From JAHEKD01 sp965215945 (GTDB lineage Bacteria; Pseudomonadota; Gammaproteobacteria; Arenicellales; JAHEKD01), in assembly GCA_965215945.1 (NCBI GenBank), contig CBDCFC010000047.1:105708-169707 (forward strand): a stretch of DNA of 64,000 bases, read 5' to 3'. Of this stretch, positions 26,866 to 34,975 are shown one piece after another. Under the pieces are notes generated by a model that was given only the letters and a program-made list of their open reading frames with translations, did no database searches and had not been told where the DNA came from. Numbering within the stretch: position 1 is the first letter of the stretch; the number at the start of each line of letters is the position of its first letter. The position numbers and the translations under genes were made by a program.

Positions 26866-27308
26866 AAACTCACAATAAACCTACATGAAAACCTGACAAA
26901 ACTTAACCTTGAAATTAAATTTCGTATGAGGACAAAACAGCCAACAACAAAGCATGATTTGTTGACAAATGTTGACATGAAACAAGCATGAAAGTGGACA
27001 AATTCGACACTTTTCGACAAAAAAGGGATAGGGGTCAAAAACTTCAAAAAGCCAAAATCTAAGTACCGCCGCCCAGGCTTTTTTTTACGCTGTCAGTGGA
27101 AATTTGAGAACTTTAGGTTCTTTCAGTCAATAAACCGCGTGAGTGGTCGTCCGCGCGAAGTTAGAAAAGCCAGCAATTTTTAAACTTGGGTTGTTGTATC
27201 TTTAAAGTGAAAATGTTTTTATGAGCCAGAAATTGACCACCAATATATTAGCGGGCGTATAATCTAGCTTGGAAGTGGTTCAGAGCTTTAATCAAAACAA
27301 GGAAAAAA
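26866..27308. other. Non-coding region with GACAAA repeats, candidate replication origin
   Basis: About 440 bases without a supportable gene. Between 26894 and 27022 the word (T/G)GACAAA or TCGACA(A/C) recurs about six times (near 26894, 26930, 26963, 26972, 26996 and 27015), with AGCATGA occurring twice. Beyond it, CCGCCGCCCAGGC followed by eight T residues near 27065-27083 looks terminator-like. An AT-rich repeat array near a primase gene would suit a satellite replication origin. This is inference from pattern. Confidence 0.35.
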
Positions 27309-27905
27309 ATGGAAAAAAAATTGATTCTCTTGGTTGCTATGTTTTTTTCGCCAATTTTGTTTGCAGAAGATTGCACACTGATACACAATGAAGAAAAACG
27401 CCTGGCTTGTTATGACAAGGCTTTTGGCTACACTGGAGCAGTATCAGTTCCTGATTCAGGCACTGGTGATTGGGGAATAAATACTAAAACATCAGATATT
27501 GATGACAGTACAAATGTATATATAGGTATTCAAAGTTATGAACAAACTAACTGTCCTTACAAGGAAGGGCAGCACGAACTTCTTATAGCGTGTAGAGAAA
27601 ACACGACAGCATTGATATTAAGATTTGCTGATTGCTTTATGTCCAGCATACAAGGCAAGGGAAAAATCACATATCGGCTAGATAAAGAAAAAGCAAAAAC
27701 CAAAGGCTTTGTAGAATCAAACGACAACATGGCACTAGGGCTATGGAATGGCGGCTCATCCATACCATTTATTAAATCACTTTTCGGTCATGATGAGCTA
27801 CTAATTAAAGCAACTCCTTTTTCTGATTCTCCAGTAACAGCCAAATATAAAATTACCGGGCTTGAAAACGCAATAAAACCATTGCGTAAATCTTGTGGCT
27901 GGTAG
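27309..27905 (+). CDS. TagO/VasI-like exported protein
   Basis: A 198-residue protein with a Sec signal peptide (cleavage likely after LFA). The mature N terminus DCTLIHNEEKRLACYDKAF is the Cys-pair start seen in type VI secretion-associated TagO/VasI proteins. The remainder matches that family in order: IDDSTNVYIGIQS, ENTTALILRFADC, GKGKITYRLD, ALGLWNGGSSIPFIKSLFG and a C-terminal LENAIKPLRKSCGW. TagO proteins are usually encoded in or beside type VI clusters; here none is visible and the gene sits in an integrated element. It is followed 14 bases later by a small exported protein. Confidence 0.75.
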   Translation: MEKKLILLVAMFFSPILFAEDCTLIHNEEKRLACYDKAFGYTGAVSVPDSGTGDWGINTKTSDIDDSTNVYIGIQSYEQTNCPYKEGQHELLIACRENTTALILRFADCFMSSIQGKGKITYRLDKEKAKTKGFVESNDNMALGLWNGGSSIPFIKSLFGHDELLIKATPFSDSPVTAKYKITGLENAIKPLRKSCGW

Positions 27906-27919
27906 ACAAGGGGATAATA

Positions 27920-28285
27920 ATGAAAAAATTGATAATAGTTTTGGTTCTCGCTTCTCCTATGGTTGTTTCAGATCCCAAAAATATTTTTGACCACATTCTA
28001 GAGCCAACCGTAGCTGCTGGGCTATGTGAATATAAATTAAACGAGCATTTATTAGGACTTTTTATGTTTTCTCATGGCATTAGTGAAAAAGACATTAAGC
28101 CAGGTGGCTCTCAATATCAATCAATTAAAAATGCAGAACAAAGGCTTACCGACTATATCTCTAAAATTGCGTCATCTTATGAAGACAAGGAAGACGCACT
28201 TGATTATATCTGCAATGAGTTCTGGACAAACTACGGCATCAACGGAAATATCAAACATGATTTATTGCTAGAACCAATACAATGA
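27920..28285 (+). CDS. Small exported protein downstream of TagO-like gene
   Basis: A 121-residue protein beginning MKKLIIVLVLASPMVVSD, a short signal peptide, with two cysteines in the mature part (AGLCEYKL and DYICNEFW). No family was recognised. The open frame extends back to 27893, overlapping the TagO-like gene, but ATG 27920 follows an AAGGGG ribosome-binding sequence. The close spacing suggests that it is cotranscribed with, and may work with, the TagO-like protein. Confidence 0.6.
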   Translation: MKKLIIVLVLASPMVVSDPKNIFDHILEPTVAAGLCEYKLNEHLLGLFMFSHGISEKDIKPGGSQYQSIKNAEQRLTDYISKIASSYEDKEDALDYICNEFWTNYGINGNIKHDLLLEPIQ

Positions 28286-28485
28286 CCACACTCACCCGCG
28301 CTACAGAGAAGATGGAAAAGCTGATACTCGAGGTTGAATATAATTACTGTTTTAATCGTTCATGCGTAGTGGTAATAATTCGGTGAGAATAAAGGATTAC
28401 ATTATCAGCGAGGGGGCATAAAAGGGGGCATAAAATTAAATTACATATTAATAATGTTAATAAAATCAATTAGATAAAAGCATAA
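28286..28485. other. Right-end non-coding part of element
   Basis: About 200 bases between the small exported protein gene and the right attachment site. It contains the paired GGGGGCAT repeats and an AT-rich run (28433-28484); no gene was seen. Confidence 0.5.
28412..28431 (+). repeat. GGGGGCAT repeats at right end of element
   Basis: Two direct copies of GGGGGCAT at 28412-28419 and 28424-28431, 12 bases apart and 55 bases inside the right attachment site. They mirror the left-end copies, with the same word and a similar spacing. Confidence 0.65.
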
Positions 28486-28507
28486 TTCGATAGAGTCCCG
28501 GGAGCCA
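28486..28507 (+). repeat. Right attachment site, imperfect
   Basis: TTCGATAGA followed by GTCCCGGGAGCCA matches the tRNA-Asn 3' end with one G missing from the GGGG run and changes in the T-loop part. It marks the likely right end of the element. The divergence suggests an old insertion, or an attachment site brought in from a differing tRNA. Confidence 0.65.
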
Positions 28508-28527
28508 CATACATATCGGTCCATTCT

Positions 28528-28888
28528 GAAAAGCAGTGCAGTAGTCAGTAGTGTTTAACGAAATCAACTGACTAAATTCCAAGAAAGCAGGTTCTCAGAT
28601 TACCCGATACAGTAACGACGCGAAGATAAAAGCAGCCCGATAGTCCCTTGTCTGATAAAGAAATCGACTACTTCAAATCCAAGAAGGCAGGTTTTCTGTT
28701 TTCCGATAATTTCTAACTAAATGCCGTGCAGTACATACTTATCAGATCAGAAAAGTAATGCAGTAAGTAAATGCTTATAACAGAACTGACTACTCCCATT
28801 CCAGGAAGGTAGACTTTCAGAATGCCCGATACAGGAACAAAGTTATTACCTCACATTCAAAGAAAGCTGACTTTCCGTTCGGATGAAA
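28528..28888. repeat. Degenerate tandem intergenic repeat array
   Basis: Four diverged copies of an element with core CCAAGAAAGCAGRYTTTCAG followed by CCCGATA. Cores lie at 28579 (CCAAGAAAGCAG), 28679 (CCAAGAAGGCAG), 28801 (CCAGGAAGGTAG) and 28858 (CAAAGAAAGCTG), and more distant parts (GTGCAGTA, AAATCRACT) also recur. The core forms a small hairpin (GAAAG-CAGA-CTTTC type) that is largely kept by paired changes. A further copy lies at 35.1 kb. No coding potential was seen. The array begins immediately outside the element's right attachment site. Confidence 0.7.
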
Positions 28889-28904
28889 TATCCGGATCGA
28901 GTTT

Positions 28905-29570
28905 TTACAATTTATCAATAATGAAACTGATTCCTTGTTCTATATCGTTTTCAACGGCTTTTTGAAATGCAGCAGGGTTTTTTTCTACTAAAGCATCAGT
29001 GATTGCCAAATGATAGTCTGACTCGAAGTCTGAGCCGTCCCAACCTGACATGATATATCTCATGCATGGTCCATATTGTAACCAGAGAATTTCTATTAAA
29101 TGAAGCAAAACTGGTGATTCACCAAGTCTGTAAATGTAAAAATGGAATTTATAGTTTTTCTTCATGTAAGCGCGGACATTCGATGATGCAATCGCTTTAT
29201 TAATGCTCTCATCAATTTTCTTCAACTGCTGAGTATCACGTTCAGAAATATTATCGAACGCCCGCCTTGATAGTTCGCCCTCCAAGACTTTCCTTGCAAA
29301 TAAGACATCCAGTATTTTTTGTTTGCTCAATTTGGGCACAATAATTGTACGGCTGTCAGCGAACTCTAACGCACCTTCGGCGACCAATGACCTTAATGCC
29401 TCTCTAGCTGGCATGTGACCGATACCAAATTTTTGTGCCAGCCTTCTAATAGATAATGCCTGTCCCGGTTCATAGTATCCCTCACACAACATGGAACGAA
29501 GCCTGTGATGAATATCGACAGAAATGCTTTTATTCTGATAAATTTTTTGATCTTTATTAATAAGCATCAT
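28905..29570 (-). CDS. GntR/FCD-family transcriptional regulator
   Basis: About 220 residues: N-terminal winged helix with DIHHRLRSMLCEGYYEPGQALS and GIGHMPAREALRSLVAEGALE, then the all-helical FCD ligand domain with ARKVLEGELSRRAF and NYKFHFYIYRLGESPVL. FCD regulators usually respond to small carboxylates or amino-acid-like ligands. It is divergent from the polyamine transport operon, and two TGTGATCACA palindromes lie between them, so autoregulation and control of transport are likely. The frame is open to 29621, but that start would lie inside the operator; ATG 29570 (or 29567) is preferred. Confidence 0.85.
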   Translation of the reverse strand: MMLINKDQKIYQNKSISVDIHHRLRSMLCEGYYEPGQALSIRRLAQKFGIGHMPAREALRSLVAEGALEFADSRTIIVPKLSKQKILDVLFARKVLEGELSRRAFDNISERDTQQLKKIDESINKAIASSNVRAYMKKNYKFHFYIYRLGESPVLLHLIEILWLQYGPCMRYIMSGWDGSDFESDYHLAITDALVEKNPAAFQKAVENDIEQGISFIIDKL

Positions 29571-29590
29571 TAAATATTTTTTATTGACAG

Positions 29591-29624
29591 TGTGATCACA
29601 CACGTGGTAGCGTGTGATCACACG
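29591..29624. promoter_or_regulatory. Double GntR-type operator
   Basis: TGTGATCACA occurs twice, at 29591-29600 and 29613-29622, each a perfect palindrome extended by CACG, with centres 22 bases apart (two helical turns). It lies between the divergent GntR gene and the polyamine binding-protein gene. FCD-type GntR regulators bind short palindromes of the form TNGTNNNACNA, which this resembles. The repeated, phased site suggests cooperative binding of two dimers. Confidence 0.7.
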
Positions 29625-29665
29625 TGTGTTATGATAACATTCTTTATTTATTAACGGGGATTTAC

Positions 29666-30739
29666 ATGAAAGCGAAAAATTTTAAATCGATAAACAGAAG
29701 GACTGTGTTAAAAGGAACCGTGGCCAGCGGTATTGCTGTGTTGGCACCGAGTTCCTTATTTGCACAATCCGGCAAAGTCAATTTTTACAATTGGGATACA
29801 TATATCGGCGAAACAACATTAGAGGATTTTACTAATGAAACTGGAATCGATGTGCAATATGATTTATTTGCAGACAACGATGAATTATTCGCCAAATTAA
29901 AGGGCGGCAATCCGGGTTATGATGTAATCGTTCCAACCAACGATTACGTTGAGCGTATGATTGAAGGTGAAATTTTGCAGCCGCTTGATCATACGAAAAT
30001 TCCGAATATGAAAAATGTAAATGTGAAGTTTATGGATGCTGCTTTTGACCCGGGCCGCAAGTTCAGCCTTCCATACATGTGGGGTACCATTGGAATTGGG
30101 TATCGTAAGTCTGCAGTAAATGGTGTTCCAGATAGTTGGTCTTATTTATTGGATTCACAGGAATACGCAAATCGTATCTCTGTGCTTGGCGACGGACAAA
30201 CCGTGCTACAAATGGCCATGAAGTACCTGGGTAAATCGTTAAACGACTGGAGCGATGAAAACATTGCGGCGGCAGAAGAGATGATATTAAAGCAAAAGCC
30301 CAATATCACCGCTTTTGCACCCGATAACGGTCAGGATTTATTGTTGGCGGGGGAAGTCGATCTGGCCATGGAATGGAACGGCGATATCCTGCAAATCATG
30401 GAAGAAGACGATGATATTGGCTATGTGGTGCCCAAAGAAGGCGGATTGCTTTGGGAAGACACCTTGTGCATACCCAAAGATGCGCCAAACGTCGATAATG
30501 CACACGCGCTGATTAATTATATTCTTGATGGCAAAGTTGGCGCAGATATCGCGGAGTTTATTTTTTATGCTTCACCAAACGATGCTGCGCGCGAGCACCT
30601 AAGTGAAGAATACTTGAATAACCCGGCAATCATTCCCAGCGAAGCTACACTTGCAAACAGTGAGGTGTCTATTTATCCTGGGCTGGATGTTGCCCGAAAA
30701 ATAGATGATGCCTGGACTCGCATCAAAGCAGCTGGATAA
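29666..30739 (+). CDS. Polyamine ABC transporter substrate-binding protein (PotD/PotF-like)
   Basis: Periplasmic binding protein of about 357 residues for spermidine, putrescine or related amines. A twin-arginine signal (INRRTVLKGTVASGIAVLA) with cleavage near FAQ is followed by NFYNWDTYIGETTLEDF and YDVIVPTNDYVERM, both conserved in PotD/PotF. ATG 29666 is preceded by GGGGAT; the frame extends upstream to 29624 through the operator and is rejected. First gene of a transport operon with permeases, ATPase and an amine oxidase, divergent from its likely GntR regulator. Confidence 0.88.
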   Translation: MKAKNFKSINRRTVLKGTVASGIAVLAPSSLFAQSGKVNFYNWDTYIGETTLEDFTNETGIDVQYDLFADNDELFAKLKGGNPGYDVIVPTNDYVERMIEGEILQPLDHTKIPNMKNVNVKFMDAAFDPGRKFSLPYMWGTIGIGYRKSAVNGVPDSWSYLLDSQEYANRISVLGDGQTVLQMAMKYLGKSLNDWSDENIAAAEEMILKQKPNITAFAPDNGQDLLLAGEVDLAMEWNGDILQIMEEDDDIGYVVPKEGGLLWEDTLCIPKDAPNVDNAHALINYILDGKVGADIAEFIFYASPNDAAREHLSEEYLNNPAIIPSEATLANSEVSIYPGLDVARKIDDAWTRIKAAG

Positions 30740-30790
30740 AATAGGCAGCGATTGAGCTTTTAGTTCACCGTTTCATTAACGCACGGCAAT

Positions 30791-31711
30791 ATGGAGAGCT
30801 GGAAGAAAAACCTAAAGGCATTTTCATCATTTAGCATTCCCACCGTTGGCTGGCTGTTATTATTCTTCATCGTTCCGCTGGGCATTGTATGGTTTTATAG
30901 TTTCGGTGAGAATGTCACGCTGACCAGGATTGAAACCACCTGGACGCTTGATAATTACTCGCGAATTTTTCAGCTCGAGATAATGGTCTTGTTTTGGCGT
31001 TCGCTATGGATGGCTGCCTTGACAACCCTGCTATGCATTGTGGTCGGTTACCCTGTTGCGCTGGTTATCGCAACCGCTAAGGCCCAGTACAAACCTTGGC
31101 TGTTGCTGATCATCATGCTGCCTTTTTGGACGAATTTACTTATCCGCACCTATGCCTTATTAAATATTCTAGGTGCGCGCGGACAGTTGAATTCTTTGTT
31201 TAAATGGATATGGGAGCATACCAACAATGGATTGGCAGTTATCGGTCTGGAAGGCCTGATGGGTGAGCGGTACGTGCCAATTCAATTTTTAGGCAATGAA
31301 AGCGGCGTTGTTTTCGGCCTGGTCTACATTTTTCTGCCATTTACAATTCTACCCATTTATTCATCCTTAGAACGAATTGATAAATCCTATCTGGAAGCCA
31401 GCCTCGATTTAGGGGCGGGTCAATTTCGCACTTTCTTTTTTGTGCTGGTACCCATGACCATGGCAGGAATCGTAACGGCTGCAATTATTACTTTTATTCC
31501 TGCCCTGGGTCAGTTTTTAACACCTGACCTGCTTGGTCGCGGGCAGGTAGATATGATTGCCAATGTCATTGAAAGGCAGTTTAAAAAAGCTAACGACTGG
31601 CCTTTCGGCTCTGCCTTATCTTTATTCTTGCTCTACATTACTTTCATTTTACTGGCGATCAGATCATTATCCGATGCGGCCAGATCCCGAAAACGTGAAT
31701 TGCACTCATGA
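30791..31711 (+). CDS. Polyamine ABC transporter permease (PotB/PotH-like)
   Basis: Inner-membrane permease of 306 residues with about six spans and a periplasmic N-terminal loop. The cytoplasmic EAA loop is visible as YLEASLDLGAGQFRTFFFVLVPM, the contact for the ATPase. The PFWTNLLIRTYALLNIL segment is typical of PotB/PotH. It overlaps the next permease by four bases. Confidence 0.9.
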   Translation: MESWKKNLKAFSSFSIPTVGWLLLFFIVPLGIVWFYSFGENVTLTRIETTWTLDNYSRIFQLEIMVLFWRSLWMAALTTLLCIVVGYPVALVIATAKAQYKPWLLLIIMLPFWTNLLIRTYALLNILGARGQLNSLFKWIWEHTNNGLAVIGLEGLMGERYVPIQFLGNESGVVFGLVYIFLPFTILPIYSSLERIDKSYLEASLDLGAGQFRTFFFVLVPMTMAGIVTAAIITFIPALGQFLTPDLLGRGQVDMIANVIERQFKKANDWPFGSALSLFLLYITFILLAIRSLSDAARSRKRELHS

Positions 31712-32553
31712 GCCGAAAAAAAGAAAAGGTCAACCCGTTTGAGTACAGCCGCAAGTGGTCATTACGGATTGTTTTTTTACTAACTTTCATATTTCTTTAT
31801 GCACCCATTATCGTTCTGATTATCTTTTCATTTAACAATTCCCGTCGTGGCGGTAACGTCGTTTGGAAGGGATTCACCACGGATTACTATGCCAAAGCGT
31901 TTGCCAATCAGGAGTTAGTCATTGCTTTTGGTAATTCCTTAACCATCGCCGTTATTTCGACTATTTTCAGTGTTATTTTGGGTGCCTTGACGGCCATATT
32001 ATTATGGCGCTTCAGATTTCCATTAAAACCTGTTTTCGAGGGTACGGTTGCCTTGCCAATCGTGATTCCTGAAATTTGCATGGGTGTGTCATTGGCGATG
32101 TTTTTTTCAGCAATGGGCTGGATGACAGTAGGTGAAGCTCCATGGCCCTTAAATCTGACTAATATTATTATTGCTCACATTACCTTCTCGTTTCCATTTG
32201 CCGCCATGGTCATTCGAACCCGATTGCAAAGTTTTAATCGCGAAGAGGAGGAAGCTGCAAAGGACCTGGGTGCCAATGAATATCAAGTCTTTAGGGACAT
32301 ATTGCTACCACATATGAAACCCGGACTAATCGCCGGAGCCTTGTTAGCCTTTACACTATCTCTGGATGATTTTGTGATTACGTTTTTTACCTCGGGTCCA
32401 AATACAATCACTTTTCCGGTTAAGGTTTATTCAATGGTGCGTTTTTCGGTAACACCGGAGATAAATGCCGCTTCAACCATTTTGATAATTATTACTTTGG
32501 TATTAACAGCAGTAGCGATGCGTTTTCAAAAGTTTGGGGAAGATCGTGACTGA
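31708..32553 (+). CDS. Polyamine ABC transporter permease (PotC/PotI-like)
   Basis: Second inner-membrane permease, 281 residues with six predicted spans. It has YAPIIVLIIFSFNNSR near the N terminus and the EAA loop EEAAKDLGANEYQVFRDILLPHM, both typical of PotC/PotI, plus the SLDDFVITFFTSGP segment. It pairs with the preceding permease, and its end overlaps the ATPase gene by up to 20 bases. Confidence 0.9.
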   Translation: MSRKKEKVNPFEYSRKWSLRIVFLLTFIFLYAPIIVLIIFSFNNSRRGGNVVWKGFTTDYYAKAFANQELVIAFGNSLTIAVISTIFSVILGALTAILLWRFRFPLKPVFEGTVALPIVIPEICMGVSLAMFFSAMGWMTVGEAPWPLNLTNIIIAHITFSFPFAAMVIRTRLQSFNREEEEAAKDLGANEYQVFRDILLPHMKPGLIAGALLAFTLSLDDFVITFFTSGPNTITFPVKVYSMVRFSVTPEINAASTILIIITLVLTAVAMRFQKFGEDRD

Positions 32554-33646
32554 AGCCATCATATCAATTAGAAATGTCACTAAAAAATTTGGCAATTTCA
32601 CGGCTTTGGAGAATATATCCATTGATATTCAACCCGGCGAGATTTATGCCATACTGGGCCCCTCAGGTTGCGGTAAGTCAACCCTTTTGAGGATTATTTC
32701 CGGTTTTGAGTATCCCACCGAGGGTGAGTTGCTGCTTGATGGCGTCGACATGACAACGGTGCCGCCCAATAAGCGTCCGGTCAATATGGTGTTTCAATCC
32801 TATGCTGTGTTTCCACATATGTCGGTGGCAAAAAATGTTGCTTACGGTCTCAAAATGCAGGGCACGCCTAAAAATGAAATCGATCAGTTGGTTGATGGGG
32901 CCTTAGAACAAGTTCATCTAAGTCAGTTTAAACATCGTATGCCCAACCAACTTTCCGGCGGACAGCGGCAGCGCGTTGCCCTGGCGCGGGCGTTGGTTAA
33001 AAAACCCAGAGTGTTGTTGCTGGATGAACCGTTATCGGCACTGGACGCCAAGTTACGAGATGCTATGCGACTGGAGCTGGTTAAACTACAGGATAGTGTC
33101 GGTGTTACATTTGTCATTGTGACCCACGACCAGTCAGAAGCCTTGGCCATGGCGGATCGTATAGCCGTACTTGAAAACGGCTATTTGCGTCAGGAGGCGA
33201 CGCCCGTCGAACTGTATCAACAACCCAATGATGCTTTTGTTGCAGATTTCATCGGCTCGATCAACTTTTTCCATCCCATTAATCTGCAAGTTGATGAAAA
33301 CGAATTGAGACTGAAAACGCCTGAACTTGGAGAATTTGTTTTCAAACAACAAGTCATAACCCTGAAGGTACAGCAGGCAAGTGATGTGGTAATTGCCATT
33401 CGACCCGAAAAAATTAATGTGACTCGACAACAACACGACGAAGTTAGATTAGTAGGCAGTTTGGGGGATATTGCTTATCAGGGACAAAACTCCATTGTCG
33501 AAGTCAGACTGGATAATGAACGTTCTATCACCGCCCTAATTGATCAGGCTCAGGCGCAGCGGCTAAGAGGAGCACGGACCGGGGAAAAAATATACTGCTC
33601 TTGGGCCGATGACGATATGCTGGTTTTACCAAACACTGTTAATTGA
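32534..33646 (+). CDS. Polyamine ABC transporter ATPase (PotA/PotG-like)
   Basis: ATPase of up to 370 residues. It shows Walker A GPSGCGKST near residue 43, the signature LSGGQRQRVALARAL, Walker B LLLDEPLSALDAK, the switch His in VTHDQSEAL and a C-terminal TOBE regulatory region from about residue 280. ATG 32534 overlaps the permease stop by 20 bases; GTG 32546 is an alternative. The four-subunit transporter encoded here is complete. Confidence 0.92.
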   Translation: MGKIVTEAIISIRNVTKKFGNFTALENISIDIQPGEIYAILGPSGCGKSTLLRIISGFEYPTEGELLLDGVDMTTVPPNKRPVNMVFQSYAVFPHMSVAKNVAYGLKMQGTPKNEIDQLVDGALEQVHLSQFKHRMPNQLSGGQRQRVALARALVKKPRVLLLDEPLSALDAKLRDAMRLELVKLQDSVGVTFVIVTHDQSEALAMADRIAVLENGYLRQEATPVELYQQPNDAFVADFIGSINFFHPINLQVDENELRLKTPELGEFVFKQQVITLKVQQASDVVIAIRPEKINVTRQQHDEVRLVGSLGDIAYQGQNSIVEVRLDNERSITALIDQAQAQRLRGARTGEKIYCSWADDDMLVLPNTVN

Positions 33647-33676
33647 TTATCAAAGCGAGCCTTTACCGAATTCTAT

Positions 33677-34975
33677 ATGTCGCGATTTATGAATTCAGAG
33701 CGAATTAATAGCTACTATTCGGCCACGGTTAATGATAATACTCAATACCCCAAACTCGAGCAGGACATCAAAACCGATGTAGCCATTATCGGAGGGGGAT
33801 TTTCTGGTGTGTCTACCGCGATCTTCCTGGCGGAGAGAGGGTTCGAAGTTGCACTGCTGGAAGCCAACCGTATTGGCTGGGGCGCATCGGGTCGTAACGG
33901 TGGACAAATAACCGGCAGTTTGTCTGGCGAGCAGGTCATGCTAAAGCAGCTTAATAAAAAAATGGATTCTGAAGCTGAAAATTTTATTTGGCAGCTGGGC
34001 TGGCGCGGACACAAGATTATTAAGCAACGTGTCGAGAAATACTCAATTGAATGCGATTTGACTCATGGGCATTTAATTGCAGCTTATAAACCCTCTCATA
34101 TGAAATCACTGTGTTCGGATTATGAATATGCCTGTCAACGCGGGATGGAAAATGAGCTTACATTATTAAAAAAAGATGATATTCCACAATTTTTGGAGGC
34201 GTCTATTTACTTTGGTGGGCTGCGAAATCAATATAACATGCATGTTCATTCACTTAACCTGTGTCTTGGTGAGGCACAAGCTGCTGCCAGCCTGGGAGTG
34301 CAGATTTTCGAACAAACTCATGTGATTGATATTCAATATGGTAATCAGCCTGTTATCCTAACCGACACAGGCCGAGTCAAATCTGATGCCGTTATTATTG
34401 CGGGCAATGCTTACCATAAACTTGGCCGCAGTAAACTTTCTGGCATGCTCTATCCAGCTATTCTAGGCAATCTGACTACAAAACCGCTTGGCGAGTTAGC
34501 GGACAAGATAAATCCATATAATCTGGCGGTTTATGACTCGCGTTATGTACTGGATTATTATCGACTTACGGCAGACAAGCGTCTGATGTTTGGAGGGGGT
34601 GCGAATTACTCAGGCAAGAACATTGACAATGTCGCCGGCACACTCAGGCCTTCTATTGAGAAAACATTCCCGAGGCTAAAAAACATAGAAATCGAATTTG
34701 AGTGGACGTGTAAAGCGGGAATTGTGATTAACCGAATACCACAACTAGGCATGATTGATGAAAATGTTTATTACATTCAAGGCTATTCAGGACATGGTAT
34801 TGCGACTTCACACGTATTAAGTGAGATACTCGCTGATGCATTGATTGGCAAACTTGAAAAATTTGATACTTTTAGCCAGTTCAAACAAATTCGCTTACCT
34901 TTCGGAGAGAGATTCGGTAAGCAAATGTTAGCGATTGGCATGTGGTACTACCAAATAATCGAAAAATTACGTTGA
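33677..34975 (+). CDS. FAD-dependent oxidoreductase, gamma-glutamylputrescine oxidase-like
   Basis: Flavoprotein of 432 residues of the DAO/PuuB type. The N-terminal dinucleotide fold is DVAIIGGGFSGVSTAIFLAERG with a Glu ending the second strand (LLEANRIGWGASGRNGGQ), the usual FAD-binding arrangement. A C-terminal YIQGYSGHGIATSHVLSEILA segment binds the cofactor and substrate in PuuB relatives. Its place after a polyamine transporter suggests oxidation of putrescine, a gamma-glutamylated amine or a similar secondary amine. No PuuA or PuuC genes are nearby, so the pathway is not defined. MNSER at 33689 is an alternative start. Confidence 0.82.
   Translation: MSRFMNSERINSYYSATVNDNTQYPKLEQDIKTDVAIIGGGFSGVSTAIFLAERGFEVALLEANRIGWGASGRNGGQITGSLSGEQVMLKQLNKKMDSEAENFIWQLGWRGHKIIKQRVEKYSIECDLTHGHLIAAYKPSHMKSLCSDYEYACQRGMENELTLLKKDDIPQFLEASIYFGGLRNQYNMHVHSLNLCLGEAQAAASLGVQIFEQTHVIDIQYGNQPVILTDTGRVKSDAVIIAGNAYHKLGRSKLSGMLYPAILGNLTTKPLGELADKINPYNLAVYDSRYVLDYYRLTADKRLMFGGGANYSGKNIDNVAGTLRPSIEKTFPRLKNIEIEFEWTCKAGIVINRIPQLGMIDENVYYIQGYSGHGIATSHVLSEILADALIGKLEKFDTFSQFKQIRLPFGERFGKQMLAIGMWYYQIIEKLR

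Larger units (their letters stand above)
22083..28507. mobile_element. tRNA-Asn-integrated satellite-like element
   Basis: About 6.4 kb bounded on the left by the tRNA-Asn 3' end and on the right by an imperfect copy of that end. Gene content in order: P4-type integrase; divergent zinc-finger protein; AlpA regulator; winged-helix protein; small Cys-rich protein; primase-polymerase; TerS-like protein; TagO-like exported protein; small exported protein. There are no conjugation or structural phage genes. Int-AlpA-primase-TerS content is like gram-negative phage-inducible chromosomal islands and P4-type satellites. The boundaries are inferred from the repeats; the length is short for such islands. 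Confidence 0.8.

Noticed and set aside
28528..28888. CRISPR array in the repeat region next to the element
   Set aside because: Units are degenerate, unequal (100, 122 and 57 bases between cores) and have no identical repeats or cas genes.
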